A stretch of DNA of 64,000 bases from Solwaraspora sp. WMMD406 (GTDB lineage Bacteria; Actinomycetota; Actinomycetes; Mycobacteriales; Micromonosporaceae). A program made the translations under genes and the position numbers. The notes below the pieces were generated by a model, which searched no databases, was not told where the DNA came from, and worked only from the letters and a program-made list of their open reading frames with translations. Positions 52,705-62,428 of the stretch are shown piece by piece. The DNA lies in contig NZ_JARUBF010000001.1 in the NCBI RefSeq assembly GCF_029626025.1, positions 3,038,001-3,102,000 of the forward strand, given 5' to 3'. Every line of letters begins with the position of its first letter. The stretch's first letter is position 1.

Positions 52705-53964
52705 GTGACCTCTCGGTCGTGGGCGGTCGTGGTGTTCGTCGTCCTCATCCTGGGCACGGCCGCGTTGGCGGTGCTGCTGGTGCCCTGGTCCCGTCCACCG
52801 GCACCTCGGGCGGACCAACTCGCGGCGTTGGGCGATCTGCCGGCGGAGCAGGTCGACCGTGGTCGGGACTTTCGGGCGGCGCTGCGCCCCGGCACCTACG
52901 GGTCCCTGCTGCTCGGGTTGGCCGTCGCGGTGGCACTCGGGCTGACCCCGCTCGGCGCCCGGACGATCGAAGCGGTCGGGCGTCCGTTTGCCGACCACTG
53001 GCTCGCCCAATCCCTCGTCGGCGGATTGACCATCGTGGGCATCGCCAACCTGGTGACGGTGCCGTTCGCCGCCTGGCGGCACGACGTCCTCACCCGCTAC
53101 GGCCTGTCCACCCAGAGCTGGGGCGGGTGGGCCGTCGACCTGCTCAAGTCGTACGCGGTGAGCGCCGTCATCGGCGCGGTCGCGCTCGGCGGCTTCTACA
53201 CGGTGACCCGACTGGCTCCCCACTGGTGGTGGGCGTTCGGTGCGGCCGGTGCGGCGGTCGTCGTGGTGGCGCTGTCGCTGGTCTTCCCGGTGGTGGTCGA
53301 GCCGGTGTTCAACCGGTTCACCCCGATGCCGCCGGGCCCGTTGCGGACCGAGCTGATGGCGCTCGCGGCACGGGACGGCGTCGCCGTCGACGACGTCCTG
53401 GTCGCCGACGCGTCCCGGCGGACCCGCGCGGTCAACGCCTACGTCTCCGGGTTCGGGCCGACCCGGCGGATCGTCGTCTACGACACGTTGCTGCGCGAGG
53501 CTCCACCGGCCGAGGTCGCGGCGGTGGTCGCGCACGAGCTCGGTCACGCCAAGGCTCGCGACGTCCTGATCAGAACGTCGCTGAGCGCGGCGGGCGCCGC
53601 CACCGCCGTACTGGGGCTCTACCTGCTCGGCGGGTGGGGCGGACTGCTGCGCAGGGCCGGTGTCGGCGACATCGCCGAGCCGCCGGCGTTCGCCCTGGTG
53701 CTCGCCGTGGTCACCGTCGTCGGGTTGGCCGCGACCCCGGCGCAGGCGTTCGTCTCCCGGCGGATCGAGGCCCGCGCCGACGCGTACGCGCTGCGGCTGC
53801 AGAGCGACCCGGTGGCGTACGAGGCGGTGCAACGACGGTTGTCGGCGATCAACCTGGGCGACCCGGATCCGCCCCGCTGGGAGTTCCGCTACTTCGCCAC
53901 CCATCCCTCCACCGTGCAGCGGATCGCCGCCGCCCGGGCGTACGCCCGGCAGGTCGGCGGATGA
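52705..53964 (+). CDS. M48-family membrane metallopeptidase (Ste24/HtpX-like)
   Basis: The 419-residue protein has five or six hydrophobic helices and the zinc-protease motif HELGH in AAVVAHELGHAKARD (residues about 274-288), with a third ligand Glu in the RRIEARADAYALRL region. An N-terminal VVFVVLILGTAALAVLLVPW helix is followed by a CAAX-protease-type Peptidase_M48_N region. Such enzymes take part in membrane protein quality control. GTG 52705 follows GGGAGG. Its stop overlaps the pimB start as ATGA, so the two are coupled. Confidence 0.9.
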   Translation: MTSRSWAVVVFVVLILGTAALAVLLVPWSRPPAPRADQLAALGDLPAEQVDRGRDFRAALRPGTYGSLLLGLAVAVALGLTPLGARTIEAVGRPFADHWLAQSLVGGLTIVGIANLVTVPFAAWRHDVLTRYGLSTQSWGGWAVDLLKSYAVSAVIGAVALGGFYTVTRLAPHWWWAFGAAGAAVVVVALSLVFPVVVEPVFNRFTPMPPGPLRTELMALAARDGVAVDDVLVADASRRTRAVNAYVSGFGPTRRIVVYDTLLREAPPAEVAAVVAHELGHAKARDVLIRTSLSAAGAATAVLGLYLLGGWGGLLRRAGVGDIAEPPAFALVLAVVTVVGLAATPAQAFVSRRIEARADAYALRLQSDPVAYEAVQRRLSAINLGDPDPPRWEFRYFATHPSTVQRIAAARAYARQVGG

Positions 53965-55106
53965 ACCGCACCCTGCTGGTCACCAACGACTTCCCACCCC
54001 GCCCCGGTGGCATCCAGTCCTTCGTCCACAACCTCGCGGTGCGGCAACCGGCCGACTCGGTCGTCGTCTACGCCTCCAGCCATCCGGGTGCCGCTGAGTT
54101 CGACGCCGCGCAGCCGTTCGAGGTGATCCGCGACGCGACCACGATGTTGCTGCCCACGCCGGCGGTGGCCCGCCGTACGGCCGCGTTGGCCCGGGCGCGG
54201 GGCTGCGACACAGTCTGGTTCGGGGCCGCCGCCCCGCTCGGGTTGCTCGCCGACGGGCTGCGCCGCCGCGCCGGTGTCACCCGGGCCGTCGCCCAGACCC
54301 ATGGGCACGAGGTCGGCTGGGCCATGCTGCCCGGTGCCCGGGCCGCGCTGCGGCGGATCGGACACGGGGTCGACGTCGTCACCTATCTCGGGGAATACAC
54401 CCGGCAGCGGCTCGATCGGGTGCTGCACGGGCGTACCGAGCTGTGCCGACTCGCACCCGGGGTCGACGTGGCGGCCTACCATCCCGATGTCGACGGCGCG
54501 CGGATCCGGACCCGGTACGGGCTCGCCGACCGGCCGGTGGCGGTGTGCGTCTCCCGGCTCGTCGCCCGCAAGGGCCAGGACACGCTGATCCGGGCCTGGC
54601 CGCAGGTGTTGCGTCGGGTACCGGACGCCGTCCTGCTGATCGTCGGTGGTGGCCCGTACCGGGCCCGGTTGGATCGACTGGCCCGTCAGGCCGGTGTCGC
54701 CGGCGCCGGCGGTGCCCGACGTGGCGGGGTGGTCTTCACCGGCTCGGTGCCCTGGGAGGAGCTGCCGGAGCACTACGCCGCCGGGGACGTCTACGCGATG
54801 CCCTGCCGGACCCGCCGCCGTGGGCTCGACGTCGAAGGACTGGGCATCGTCTACCTGGAGGCGTCGGCGACGGGACTCGCGGTGGTGGCCGGCGACTCCG
54901 GGGGGGCGCCCGACGCCGTGCGCGACGGCGAGACCGGGTACGTGGTGAACGGCCGCGACCTGCCAGCGGTCGCCGATCGGGTGGCCGGCCTGCTGGCCGA
55001 CCGGGATCTGGCCCGGCGGTTGGGGGCGGCCGGCCGGGCCTGGGTCGAACGTGACTGGCGCTGGGACACCCAGGCCCAACGGATGGCCACGCTGCTCGCT
55101 GGCTGA
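53961..55106 (+). CDS. pimB: Phosphatidylinositol-mannoside mannosyltransferase PimB-like (GT4)
   Basis: The 381-residue glycosyltransferase begins MNRTLLVTNDFPPRPGGIQSFV and has the GT-B donor-site motifs VCVSRLVARKGQDTLIRAW, LLIVGGGPYR, VFTGSVPWEELPEHYAA and the EX7E-type EGLGIVYLEASATGLAVVAG. It matches mycobacterial PimB' (Rv2188c), which adds the second mannose from GDP-mannose to phosphatidylinositol mannoside at the inner membrane face. ATG 53961 overlaps the protease stop. The core context beside an acyl-CoA ligase and SRPBCC gene mirrors the mycobacterial locus. Confidence 0.9.
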   Translation: MNRTLLVTNDFPPRPGGIQSFVHNLAVRQPADSVVVYASSHPGAAEFDAAQPFEVIRDATTMLLPTPAVARRTAALARARGCDTVWFGAAAPLGLLADGLRRRAGVTRAVAQTHGHEVGWAMLPGARAALRRIGHGVDVVTYLGEYTRQRLDRVLHGRTELCRLAPGVDVAAYHPDVDGARIRTRYGLADRPVAVCVSRLVARKGQDTLIRAWPQVLRRVPDAVLLIVGGGPYRARLDRLARQAGVAGAGGARRGGVVFTGSVPWEELPEHYAAGDVYAMPCRTRRRGLDVEGLGIVYLEASATGLAVVAGDSGGAPDAVRDGETGYVVNGRDLPAVADRVAGLLADRDLARRLGAAGRAWVERDWRWDTQAQRMATLLAG

Positions 55107-55124
55107 CCGCTGGCTTGCCAGCGG
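55107..55124. terminator. Hairpin directly after the pimB stop
   Basis: CCGCTGGC and GCCAGCGG form a perfect 8-bp stem with a two-base TT spacer, starting on the first base after the pimB stop codon. pimB and the GGDEF/EAL gene converge here, so a bidirectional stop is plausible. There is no T-run, as often in high-GC bacteria. Confidence 0.55.
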
Positions 55125-55159
55125 CCGGCGGTTCGCTGGCCCACCGAGCGGTCGGCGGC

Positions 55160-56932
55160 TCAGGCGAGCTGGTCGTCGATGTCGGCGGCCGGACCCGGGC
55201 GGCCGAAGTGCCATCCCTGTGCGGCGTCGCAGCCGATGGCCCGCAGTCGTTCGGCCTGACCCGCGGTCTCGACACCCTCGGCGGTGACCGTCAGTGCCAG
55301 GGTGTGCGCCAACGTCACGAGCGTGAGCAGGATGTTCTCGTCGGTACGGTCGCCGATCGCCGGGCTGCGGAGTCCTTCCACGAACTTGCCGGCCAGCTTC
55401 AGCTCCTGCACCGGCAGTGACCGCAGATAGGACAGGTTGGAGTAGCCGGTGCCGAAGTCGTCGATCGCGATCCGTACGCCGAGGTCGGCCAGTTCTCGCA
55501 GGGTGCGGACCGGGCCGTCGGCGGTGCTCATCAGGGCGCTTTCGGTGATCTCCAACTGGAGCCGGTCCGGCGGCAGTCCGACGTCGTCGAGCACCGTCGT
55601 CACGTACTGCACCAGGCCCGGATCGTTGATCTGGCGGACCGCCAGGTTGACACTGACGAACGGCGCGTTCGGGCTGCGGTCCAGCCATCGTCGGGCCTGC
55701 CGGCACGCTTCGGCCAGCACCCACGAACCGAGCCGTACGATGAGCCCGGAGTCTTCGGCCAGCGAGATGAACCGGTCCGGCCCGAGTACGCCGAGGGTGG
55801 GGTGTCGCCACCGGACCAGGGCCTCCACCCCGAGCAGGGTGCCGCCGACGAGCGACACCAGCGGTTGGTAGTCGAGGAAGAACTCTCCCCGGTCGAGTGC
55901 CGCCGGCATCGCCGCGGACAGCGCGTACCGCGCCAACTGGTCGTCGTTGCGGACCGGGTCGAACAGCGCCCACCGGCCCTTGCCGGCGGACTTGGCCCAG
56001 TGCAACGTGATGTCCGCCGCGCGCATCACCTCGCTCGGTGTGGTCCCGGCGACCAGACGTTCCACGATGCCGATGCTGGCGGTCACGGTCAGCTCGTGAC
56101 CGTCGACGATCGCCGGCTCGTTGATCGCGGCCAGGGCGGCGTCAGCCACCTTGAGTACGTCGTCGGTGCAGGTGGTGTTCGCGACCAGGATGACGAACTC
56201 GTCGCCGCCGATGCGGGCGACCAGGTGCTCGCCCACGCCACGCCGCAGACGTTCGGCGACGGAGACCAGGAGCAGATCACCGACGTGGTGACCGAGCGTG
56301 TCGTTGATGACCTTGAACCCGTCGAGGTCGACGAAGCAGACGCCGAGCCGACGCGACGCCGTGGTCGGCTCGGCGAAGACCGCGTCCAGCCGTTGGGTGA
56401 ACAGGCTGCGATTGGGCAGGTCGGTCAGCGGGTCGTGGGTGGCGCGATGCCGATAGCGGGCCTCGCTTTCCCGTAGCGCGAGCTCGGCCTGTTCCCGGGC
56501 GACCAGCGCGGCGCGTCGGATCGTCTCCTGTTCGTCCAGGGTCCGGTCCCGCAACGCCCGGGCGTATCCGGTGGCGATCCCGCCGAGCAGCCGGGCCATC
56601 CGGTCGCGTACGTCCGGGCCGTCGATGTCCATGTCCCGCAGCAGCCGCAGGTCGAGAATCTCGATGGTACGGCCGAGCCCTTCGGCGGAGGCGACGTGGG
56701 CGGCTACCAGTTCGGTGCCGACCTGGTGACCGGCCCGTACGGTGAACGGTTCGGCGCGCAGCGCCTCGACGAGCCGGACGGTGAGTCCGCCGAGGAAGTC
56801 CTCCAGCTGGGCCTGGGTCATCGGCAGATAGCTGGTGCCGGTGACCGCCTTGGCCCAGGACCGGGCGATGGTGGTGACACCCGGCGGTCGGCCACCGGGC
56901 GGATCGGGTCGGGACCGGGCCGGTTCATCCAC
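55160..56932 (-). CDS. GGDEF-EAL cyclic-di-GMP turnover protein
   Basis: The 590-residue protein has an N-terminal helical sensor region (about 1-165), a GGDEF domain (about 170-330) with DPLTDLPNRSLFTQRL, FVDLDGFKVINDTLGH and the active motif ARIGGDEFVIL, and an EAL domain (about 345-585) with LLGVEALVRW, VNLAVRQIND, ITESALM, AIDDFGTGYSNLSYL and AEGVET. Both signature motifs are intact, so synthesis and hydrolysis of c-di-GMP are both possible. No transmembrane segments are seen. ATG 56932 overlaps the end of the methyltransferase gene by eight bases. Confidence 0.9.
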   Translation of the reverse strand: MDEPARSRPDPPGGRPPGVTTIARSWAKAVTGTSYLPMTQAQLEDFLGGLTVRLVEALRAEPFTVRAGHQVGTELVAAHVASAEGLGRTIEILDLRLLRDMDIDGPDVRDRMARLLGGIATGYARALRDRTLDEQETIRRAALVAREQAELALRESEARYRHRATHDPLTDLPNRSLFTQRLDAVFAEPTTASRRLGVCFVDLDGFKVINDTLGHHVGDLLLVSVAERLRRGVGEHLVARIGGDEFVILVANTTCTDDVLKVADAALAAINEPAIVDGHELTVTASIGIVERLVAGTTPSEVMRAADITLHWAKSAGKGRWALFDPVRNDDQLARYALSAAMPAALDRGEFFLDYQPLVSLVGGTLLGVEALVRWRHPTLGVLGPDRFISLAEDSGLIVRLGSWVLAEACRQARRWLDRSPNAPFVSVNLAVRQINDPGLVQYVTTVLDDVGLPPDRLQLEITESALMSTADGPVRTLRELADLGVRIAIDDFGTGYSNLSYLRSLPVQELKLAGKFVEGLRSPAIGDRTDENILLTLVTLAHTLALTVTAEGVETAGQAERLRAIGCDAAQGWHFGRPGPAADIDDQLA

Positions 56933-57734
56933 CGAGCCGGCCCACCCCGCCCATGAACACGGCGCGTTCGGCGTCCTCGGCTGCCTCCGGGGTCTCCGGG
57001 CGCCACTGCGGCACCCAGACGACTCCCGGGTCCACCAGGTCGAAGCCGTCGAACAGCCGGGTCAGCGCGGACCTGCTGCGGACGTTGAGCGGGTTGTCGG
57101 TACGCCGGTAGATCTGGTCTGCCTCACGGCGCTCCTCGTCGGACCGGCCGTCGTCGCTGGCCTGGGACAGCACGAGATAGCTGCCGGGTGCCATCGCGTC
57201 GCGCAGGGTCGCCAGGATTCCGGCGGGGTCGTCGGAGTCGGGGACGAAGTGCAGCACGGCGACGACCATCACCGCGATCGGCGCGTCGAAGTCGAGCAGC
57301 TTGCGGATCCGGGGATCGTGCAGGATGCGGTCCGGATGGCGCAGGTCCTCCTGCAGGATCGTGGTCTGGTCGTTGCCGGCGAGGATCTCCCGGCTGTGCG
57401 CGACGGCGACCGGGTCGACGTCGACGTAGGCGACCGTGGATTCCGGCGCGAGTCGCTGGGCGATCTCGTGGACGTTGCCCACGGTCGGAATTCCGGAACC
57501 GATGTCGAGGAACTGACGGACGCCGGCGTCGACGAGGAATTGCACGGCCCGGCGGAGGAAGGCCCGGTTGGCCTGGGCCATCAGTGGGGCGTCGGGAACC
57601 GCGGCGATCATCGCCTGGGCGGCGGCGCGGTCAGCGGCGAAGTTGTGCGAGCCGCCGAGGTAGTAGTCGTACATCCGGGCGACGCTCGGCCGCTCCACGT
57701 CGATACTCTCCGGTGCCCAATTCGGCCGATCCAT
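56925..57734 (-). CDS. SAM-dependent methyltransferase, PF04672 (DUF574) family
   Basis: The 269-residue protein shows the pattern of the actinomycete-expanded PF04672 group: SVARMYDYYLGGSHNFAADR at the N-terminus, the SAM motif QFLDIGSGIPTVGNVHEIAQ, VAYVDVDPVAVAHSR and VMVVAVLHFVPD. Family members are numerous in actinomycete genomes and substrates are unknown. I chose ATG 57734 (MDRPNWAPESIDVERP) because AGAGGGG lies six bases upstream; the frame also opens at 57767. It overlaps the GGDEF/EAL gene on the same strand. Confidence 0.88.
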   Translation of the reverse strand: MDRPNWAPESIDVERPSVARMYDYYLGGSHNFAADRAAAQAMIAAVPDAPLMAQANRAFLRRAVQFLVDAGVRQFLDIGSGIPTVGNVHEIAQRLAPESTVAYVDVDPVAVAHSREILAGNDQTTILQEDLRHPDRILHDPRIRKLLDFDAPIAVMVVAVLHFVPDSDDPAGILATLRDAMAPGSYLVLSQASDDGRSDEERREADQIYRRTDNPLNVRSRSALTRLFDGFDLVDPGVVWVPQWRPETPEAAEDAERAVFMGGVGRLGG

Positions 57735-58055
57735 TTTCGCCCCTCTTGCCCTTTTTGAACGGTTCATGCCTGCCTGGTAGCGGTAGTTATTGTGCCCGCT
57801 CCATGCCCGTCCATCCAGACCGTCCCGGGATCATCGGCGCATCCTGCCGCGCCCGGATCCCTCAGGCGACCACCATCGGCGGCGGTGAGGCGGCCGCCTC
57901 CCTTCCCGTACCGACGGACACCGCCCGGCCGGACGCCGACGGTCTCGGCGGACACCGCCCGGCCGGACGCCGACGGTCTCGGCGGACACCGCCCGGCCGT
58001 ACGGCGGTGGTGGTGTGTGGGCCGGCCTCCCCGCCGCCGGCACCCACCGACCAAA
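57735..58055. repeat. Intergenic region with a 34-bp tandem repeat
   Basis: The 321 bases between the PF04672 methyltransferase start and the response regulator stop contain no gene I can support. Two full copies and one half copy of a 34-base unit (starting CGGACACCGCCCGGCCGG) lie at 57915-57948, 57949-57982 and 57983-57999. The part close to 57740-57790 is less GC-rich and should hold the methyltransferase promoter. Confidence 0.8.
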
Positions 58056-58724
58056 TCAGAACTTCGGGGCGTCCGGGGCTTCCAGCAGGCCCAACCGCAG
58101 CGCGGTCATCAGCGCCTGGGCCCGGTTGGCGGCACCCAGTTTTTCGTACAGCTTGGAGATGTGGGTCTTGGCGGTGGACTCGCTGACGAACAGTTGCTTG
58201 GCGATGCCCGCGACGCTCATTCCGTCAGCGAGCAGACGGAGCACCTGGCCCTCGCGAGGGGACAGTTGCGGACCCGACGGAGCCAGCCGCCGTTTCATCG
58301 CCTCGGCCAGATCGGCGGCGGTGAACGCACTCGGCGAGGAAGCGGCGTGCCGGGCCGCCGCCACCACCTCGTCGGCCGGTGCCGTCTTCGGCACGAACGC
58401 GCTGGCGCCCGCCTCCAACGCGCCGAACAACTGATCGTCACCGGCGTACATGGTGAGCACCACGATGCCCATCGTGGAACTGGACTTGCGCAACGCCCGG
58501 GTCGCTTCCAGGCCGCTGCCGTCCGGCAGTCGCAGGTCCATGATCACGACGTCGGGTTGCAGGGCGCCCGCCTGGCGTACGCCCTCGGCCGCGGTTGCGG
58601 CCTCACCGACGACCTCGAACTGCCGGTCCCGCTCGAACGCGTGCCGCAGGCCCTTGCGGATGAGGTCGTGATCATCGACAAGCAGGACCTTGGTCCGGGT
58701 GGTCGGTGTGGGGCTGGTGGTCAT
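58056..58724 (-). CDS. NarL/LuxR-type response regulator
   Basis: The 222-residue protein has a receiver domain (VLLVDDHDLIRKGLRHAFE, phosphoacceptor Asp in VVIMDLRLPDGSGLEA, Thr in VVLTMYAGDD and Lys in AFVPKTAPADEV) and a C-terminal LuxR helix-turn-helix (LSPREGQVLRLLADGMSVAGIAKQLFVSESTAKTHISKLYEKLG). It should act with the histidine kinase seven bases upstream as a two-component system controlling transcription. Target genes and signal are unknown. ATG 58724 chosen. Confidence 0.94.
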   Translation of the reverse strand: MTTSPTPTTRTKVLLVDDHDLIRKGLRHAFERDRQFEVVGEAATAAEGVRQAGALQPDVVIMDLRLPDGSGLEATRALRKSSSTMGIVVLTMYAGDDQLFGALEAGASAFVPKTAPADEVVAAARHAASSPSAFTAADLAEAMKRRLAPSGPQLSPREGQVLRLLADGMSVAGIAKQLFVSESTAKTHISKLYEKLGAANRAQALMTALRLGLLEAPDAPKF

Positions 58725-58731
58725 GCTTTGG

Positions 58732-60429
58732 CTACTCCCCTTCTGATGCTGTCACGCTATCGCGCACGCTATCGCGCCGGGGCGAGGTTCCGAGCACCAC
58801 TGCCACGGTCGTTCCGCTCGGGTGTCGTGGCCTGATCTCCAACCGGCCCCGGATACGTTCCGCTCTCTCCGCCATGATCGCAAGACCGTACCTGCCGTCC
58901 GGACGCTGGTCAGCGATCCCCTGACCGTCATCCGACACTTCTATTTGCGCATAGGGGGGGTCTATGTCGCACGTGACCCACAGATTCGCCGCCCCGGCGT
59001 GCTTACGCGCATTGGTAATCGCCTCCTGGGCGATGCGCAGCAGTTCCGCCTCCGTCGCCGCCGGCAGCCGGGCACCGGACTCGTCGAGCGACAGGTGCAC
59101 CCGCAACCGACCCGACGAGCCGACGGTACGGGCGTACTCGGCGATCGCCGCGCCCAGCCCACCGTGCCGGTCCACCTCGCTGCGCAACTCGAACAGGCTG
59201 AGTCGTAGCTCGGTGATCACCCTGGTCACCTCACCGCGCAGCGTCCGCAGCTCCTCGGCGGTGTCGGTGGCGTCCTCGGGAAGGGTCGCCAGGGCGTTGT
59301 CGATGCCGTACCCGACCATCACCAGCTCCTGGGCGACGCCGTCGTGGATCTCCCGGGCCAGCCGCTGCCGCTCCTCGTTGGTGGCCAGCGACCGGACCTC
59401 GTCGAACAGCAACGCGGCCTCCAGCCGCAGCGCCGCCGGCCGGGTGAGCGCGGTGATCCGGGCGACCACCGGAGCCGGATAGGCGTTGGCGCTGTCGGTC
59501 TCCAGGATCACCAGACCGACCGTACGGACGCCGGCGACCAACGGGACCACCAACGCCGACACGTCGCCACCGGGATGCGACCGGGCCTGGGACCGGGCGG
59601 CGGTCTGCGGCAGCTGGCTGGCCCACGCGTCGGCGATCGCCGAATCGGCGTCCAGCGTCGTCTCCCAGTCGACCCGGTCCAGCCCGGCCTGGGCCAGCAC
59701 CACCAGCCGCCCGCCGCCGCTACCGGAGAGGACCGCGGTCCGGCCGGCCGGCGCCACCGTCCGCAGCTCTTCGATCAGGTGCTCGGAGATGCTGCCCGGG
59801 TCCAGGGTGGCGCCGGGCAGCTGACGGGCGACGCTGCGCAGCTGGGTGAGCAGCCGGGTGGCCTCGGCGTACGGGGCCGGTTTGCCGTCGCCCCGGGCCT
59901 GCAACACCTGCTGCAGCGTGCCGGCGGCCAGAATGCCCAGACCGGCCAGGATCAGCCACTGGGCGCAGACCGCGAGGTAGCCGAGCTGGGTGATCTGTCG
60001 CTGGTCGCCGACGGTGGTGAACGCCCCGCAGGCGACCAGGGTCACCGCCGCGACGCCGAGTAGCGCCGTCGCCTCCCGGGTACGGCGCTGCAGCACCGAC
60101 ACGGTCAACGGCACCGACAGGTACGGCAGCATCGCCGAGGCGCCCAGGCCGGCGCCGATCGCGGCGCGGACGAGGGCGGCCGCGGCGACCTCGCTGGTCG
60201 CCATCGCGACGATCACCACTTCGGCGAGCCGACCGATCGGGGCGATCACCGGATGCCGGGGGGCCAGCACCGCCGGCGCGCCGGCGATCGCGAGCAGTGC
60301 CACCCACCGCAGCTGATCGAGGTCGCGGGTGGCGATCAGCGTCAGCACCGCGACGAGCGCGAGCATGACCAAGCGGGCCACGGCGGCGAGTGGATGCGGG
60401 CGCGGGACGTCGGACGTCGATGCGGACAC
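58732..60429 (-). CDS. NarL-family sensor histidine kinase
   Basis: The 565-residue kinase has about six hydrophobic helices in the first 170 residues (for example LVMLALVAVLTLIATRD and AVCAQWLILAGLGILAAGTL), a GAF-like region (about 200-340), the HisKA_3 phosphoacceptor His in EERQRLAREIHDGVAQELVM, and the HATPase N and G boxes in AQEAITNARKHAG and VSDDGQGIADQRPDGRYGLAIM. It is paired with the LuxR-type regulator downstream (seven-base gap). It ends 14 bases from the acyl-CoA ligase stop side of the next minus-strand gene. The signal is unknown; the membrane helices suggest an envelope cue. Confidence 0.92.
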   Translation of the reverse strand: MSASTSDVPRPHPLAAVARLVMLALVAVLTLIATRDLDQLRWVALLAIAGAPAVLAPRHPVIAPIGRLAEVVIVAMATSEVAAAALVRAAIGAGLGASAMLPYLSVPLTVSVLQRRTREATALLGVAAVTLVACGAFTTVGDQRQITQLGYLAVCAQWLILAGLGILAAGTLQQVLQARGDGKPAPYAEATRLLTQLRSVARQLPGATLDPGSISEHLIEELRTVAPAGRTAVLSGSGGGRLVVLAQAGLDRVDWETTLDADSAIADAWASQLPQTAARSQARSHPGGDVSALVVPLVAGVRTVGLVILETDSANAYPAPVVARITALTRPAALRLEAALLFDEVRSLATNEERQRLAREIHDGVAQELVMVGYGIDNALATLPEDATDTAEELRTLRGEVTRVITELRLSLFELRSEVDRHGGLGAAIAEYARTVGSSGRLRVHLSLDESGARLPAATEAELLRIAQEAITNARKHAGAANLWVTCDIDPPYAQIEVSDDGQGIADQRPDGRYGLAIMAERAERIRGRLEIRPRHPSGTTVAVVLGTSPRRDSVRDSVTASEGE

Positions 60430-60443
60430 GTGACGGATGGTAG

Positions 60444-62240
60444 TCAGCCCCCGTAGATCTCGGTGATCTCGGCCTCGTGGTTGCTGAGCACCACTGTCCG
60501 TTTCACCTTCAGCGAAGGGGTGAGTTCACCGGTCGCCTCGGTGAAGTCCCGGTCCAGGATCCGGAACCGTCGGATCGACTCGGCGCTGGACACGGAACGG
60601 TTGGCCTCGTCGACCGCCTGCTGGATCTCGGCCCGCAGGGCCGGATCGTCGCGCAGGTGGGCCACCGTCCGGTCGGCTGGTTGCCCGTTGCGTTCCAGCC
60701 ACCCCGACCAGGCGTCCTCGTCGATGGTGATCAGCGCGGCGATGAACGGTCTGCGGTCGCCGATCACCATGCACTGGCTGACCAGCGGGTGTGCCCGTAC
60801 CTGGTCCTCCAGGGCCGCCGGGGCGACGTTCTTGCCGCCGGCGGTGACGATCAATTCCTTCTTGCGGCCGGTGATGGTCAGGTAACCGTCTCCGTCGAGC
60901 TGGCCCAGGTCGCCGCTGTGGAACCAGCCGTCGTCGGTGAGCACCTCGGCGGTGTGTTCGGGATCGTTCCAGTACCCGGAGAAGACCAGGTCGCCCTTGA
61001 TCATGATTTCGCCGTCGTCGGCGATGCGGATACTCACCCCGGGCAGCGGCCGGCCGACCGTGCCGATCCGGATGGCGTGCTGCAGGTTGACCGACGCGGC
61101 GGGGGAGGTCTCGGTCAGGCCGTACCCCTCGTAGACCGTCACCCCGGCGCCCCGGAAGAAATGCGCCAGCCGGGTACCCAGCGGTGCGCCACCGGAGATC
61201 GCGGTGCGGCAGCGGCCACCGAGCGCCGCGCGCAGCTTGCGGTAGACCAGCCGGTCGAACAGCGCGTGCTGGGCCCGGAGCGCCAGCCCGGGACCGCCAG
61301 AGGTGTCCAGCGCCTCGCTGTAGGCGACGGCGACCCGGTCGGCACGGTCGAAGATCGCCCCTTTGCCGTCACCGTGGGCCCGTTGTTTCGCCCCGTTGTA
61401 AACCTTCTCGAAGACCCGCGGTACGGACAACACGAACGTCGGACGGACCTGGGCCAGGTCGTCGAGCAGGTTCCTCGGGTCGGCGGCGTGCGTCATCGTG
61501 ACCCGGGCCTGCACCGCGCCGATCTGGATCAACCGGGCGAAGGAGTGCGCCAACGGGAGGAACAGCAGGGTCGCGGCGCCCTCGTGGAACAGGTTCGGCA
61601 ACCCGGGGATGGCGTTGCTGATGTCGGCGTACATGTTGCGGTGGGTCAGCACGCATCCCTTCGGCCGCCCGGTGGTGCCACTGGTGTAGATGATCGTGGC
61701 GAGGGCGGCGGAGGTCAGCGCCGCACGCCGCTGGTCGACCCGCGCCGCGTCGACGCTCTCGCCCAGGGCGGTCACCTCGTCGACACCGCCGGTGTCGAGC
61801 TGCCACACCGATCGCAGCGCGGGCAGTTCGTCGCGGATCGAGGCGATGGTCATCGCGTGTGCGTTGGTCTCCACGAAACAGGCGACCGCCCCGGAGTCGG
61901 TCAGGATCCAGGCGACCTGGTCGGCGCTGGACGTCTCGTAGATCGGGACGGTGACCGCGCCGATCGACCAGATCGCGTAGTCCAGCAGGGTCCACTCGTA
62001 CCGGGTTCTGCTCATCAGCCCGACCCGGTCACCGGCGGCGATCCCGGCACCGATCAGGCCACGGGCGAGGGCCACGACGTCGTCGCGGAACTGCCGGCAG
62101 GTGACCTCGACCGGCCCGGCCGGGCCGGGCCGGGTGAACTGCACCTGGTCCGGGGCCGCCTCGGCGTTGTCCCAGACCGGATCGGTCAGACTGGCCGCGT
62201 CGCCGATCGTGACGACCGGCGGTACGGAGAACTCGCGCAC
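60444..62240 (-). CDS. Long-chain fatty acid-CoA ligase (FadD15-like)
   Basis: The 598-residue adenylate-forming enzyme has the P-loop TIIYTSGTTGRPKGC, the A5 motif VYEGYGLTETSPA, DDGWFHSGDLGQLDGDGYL and the catalytic Lys in the LKVKRTVVL tail. It activates fatty acids to acyl-AMP and then acyl-CoA in the cytoplasm. The neighbourhood (pimB, SRPBCC protein) parallels M. tuberculosis fadD15 (Rv2187). I chose GTG 62240 because AAGGGAG lies at a suitable distance; GTG 62246 is closer to that site than normal. It is divergent from the SRPBCC gene. Confidence 0.9.
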   Translation of the reverse strand: MREFSVPPVVTIGDAASLTDPVWDNAEAAPDQVQFTRPGPAGPVEVTCRQFRDDVVALARGLIGAGIAAGDRVGLMSRTRYEWTLLDYAIWSIGAVTVPIYETSSADQVAWILTDSGAVACFVETNAHAMTIASIRDELPALRSVWQLDTGGVDEVTALGESVDAARVDQRRAALTSAALATIIYTSGTTGRPKGCVLTHRNMYADISNAIPGLPNLFHEGAATLLFLPLAHSFARLIQIGAVQARVTMTHAADPRNLLDDLAQVRPTFVLSVPRVFEKVYNGAKQRAHGDGKGAIFDRADRVAVAYSEALDTSGGPGLALRAQHALFDRLVYRKLRAALGGRCRTAISGGAPLGTRLAHFFRGAGVTVYEGYGLTETSPAASVNLQHAIRIGTVGRPLPGVSIRIADDGEIMIKGDLVFSGYWNDPEHTAEVLTDDGWFHSGDLGQLDGDGYLTITGRKKELIVTAGGKNVAPAALEDQVRAHPLVSQCMVIGDRRPFIAALITIDEDAWSGWLERNGQPADRTVAHLRDDPALRAEIQQAVDEANRSVSSAESIRRFRILDRDFTEATGELTPSLKVKRTVVLSNHEAEITEIYGG

Positions 62241-62428
62241 CTGCACTCCCTTGCGTTCGCGGGCTGAGCCGACCCGGACCTGCGGGTGCGGCGTCCGGCT
62301 ACCCGCAACCTACCGGGCGGCCGGTGACCTGCGCGGTCAGCCCGTGGTCCGGGCGGCGGACGGTGGGTGCCGAGCCGGCTGCCGACTGCTGGCTTGATCT
62401 TGCCCGCGCACCGGGTAGCCTGCCCCAC

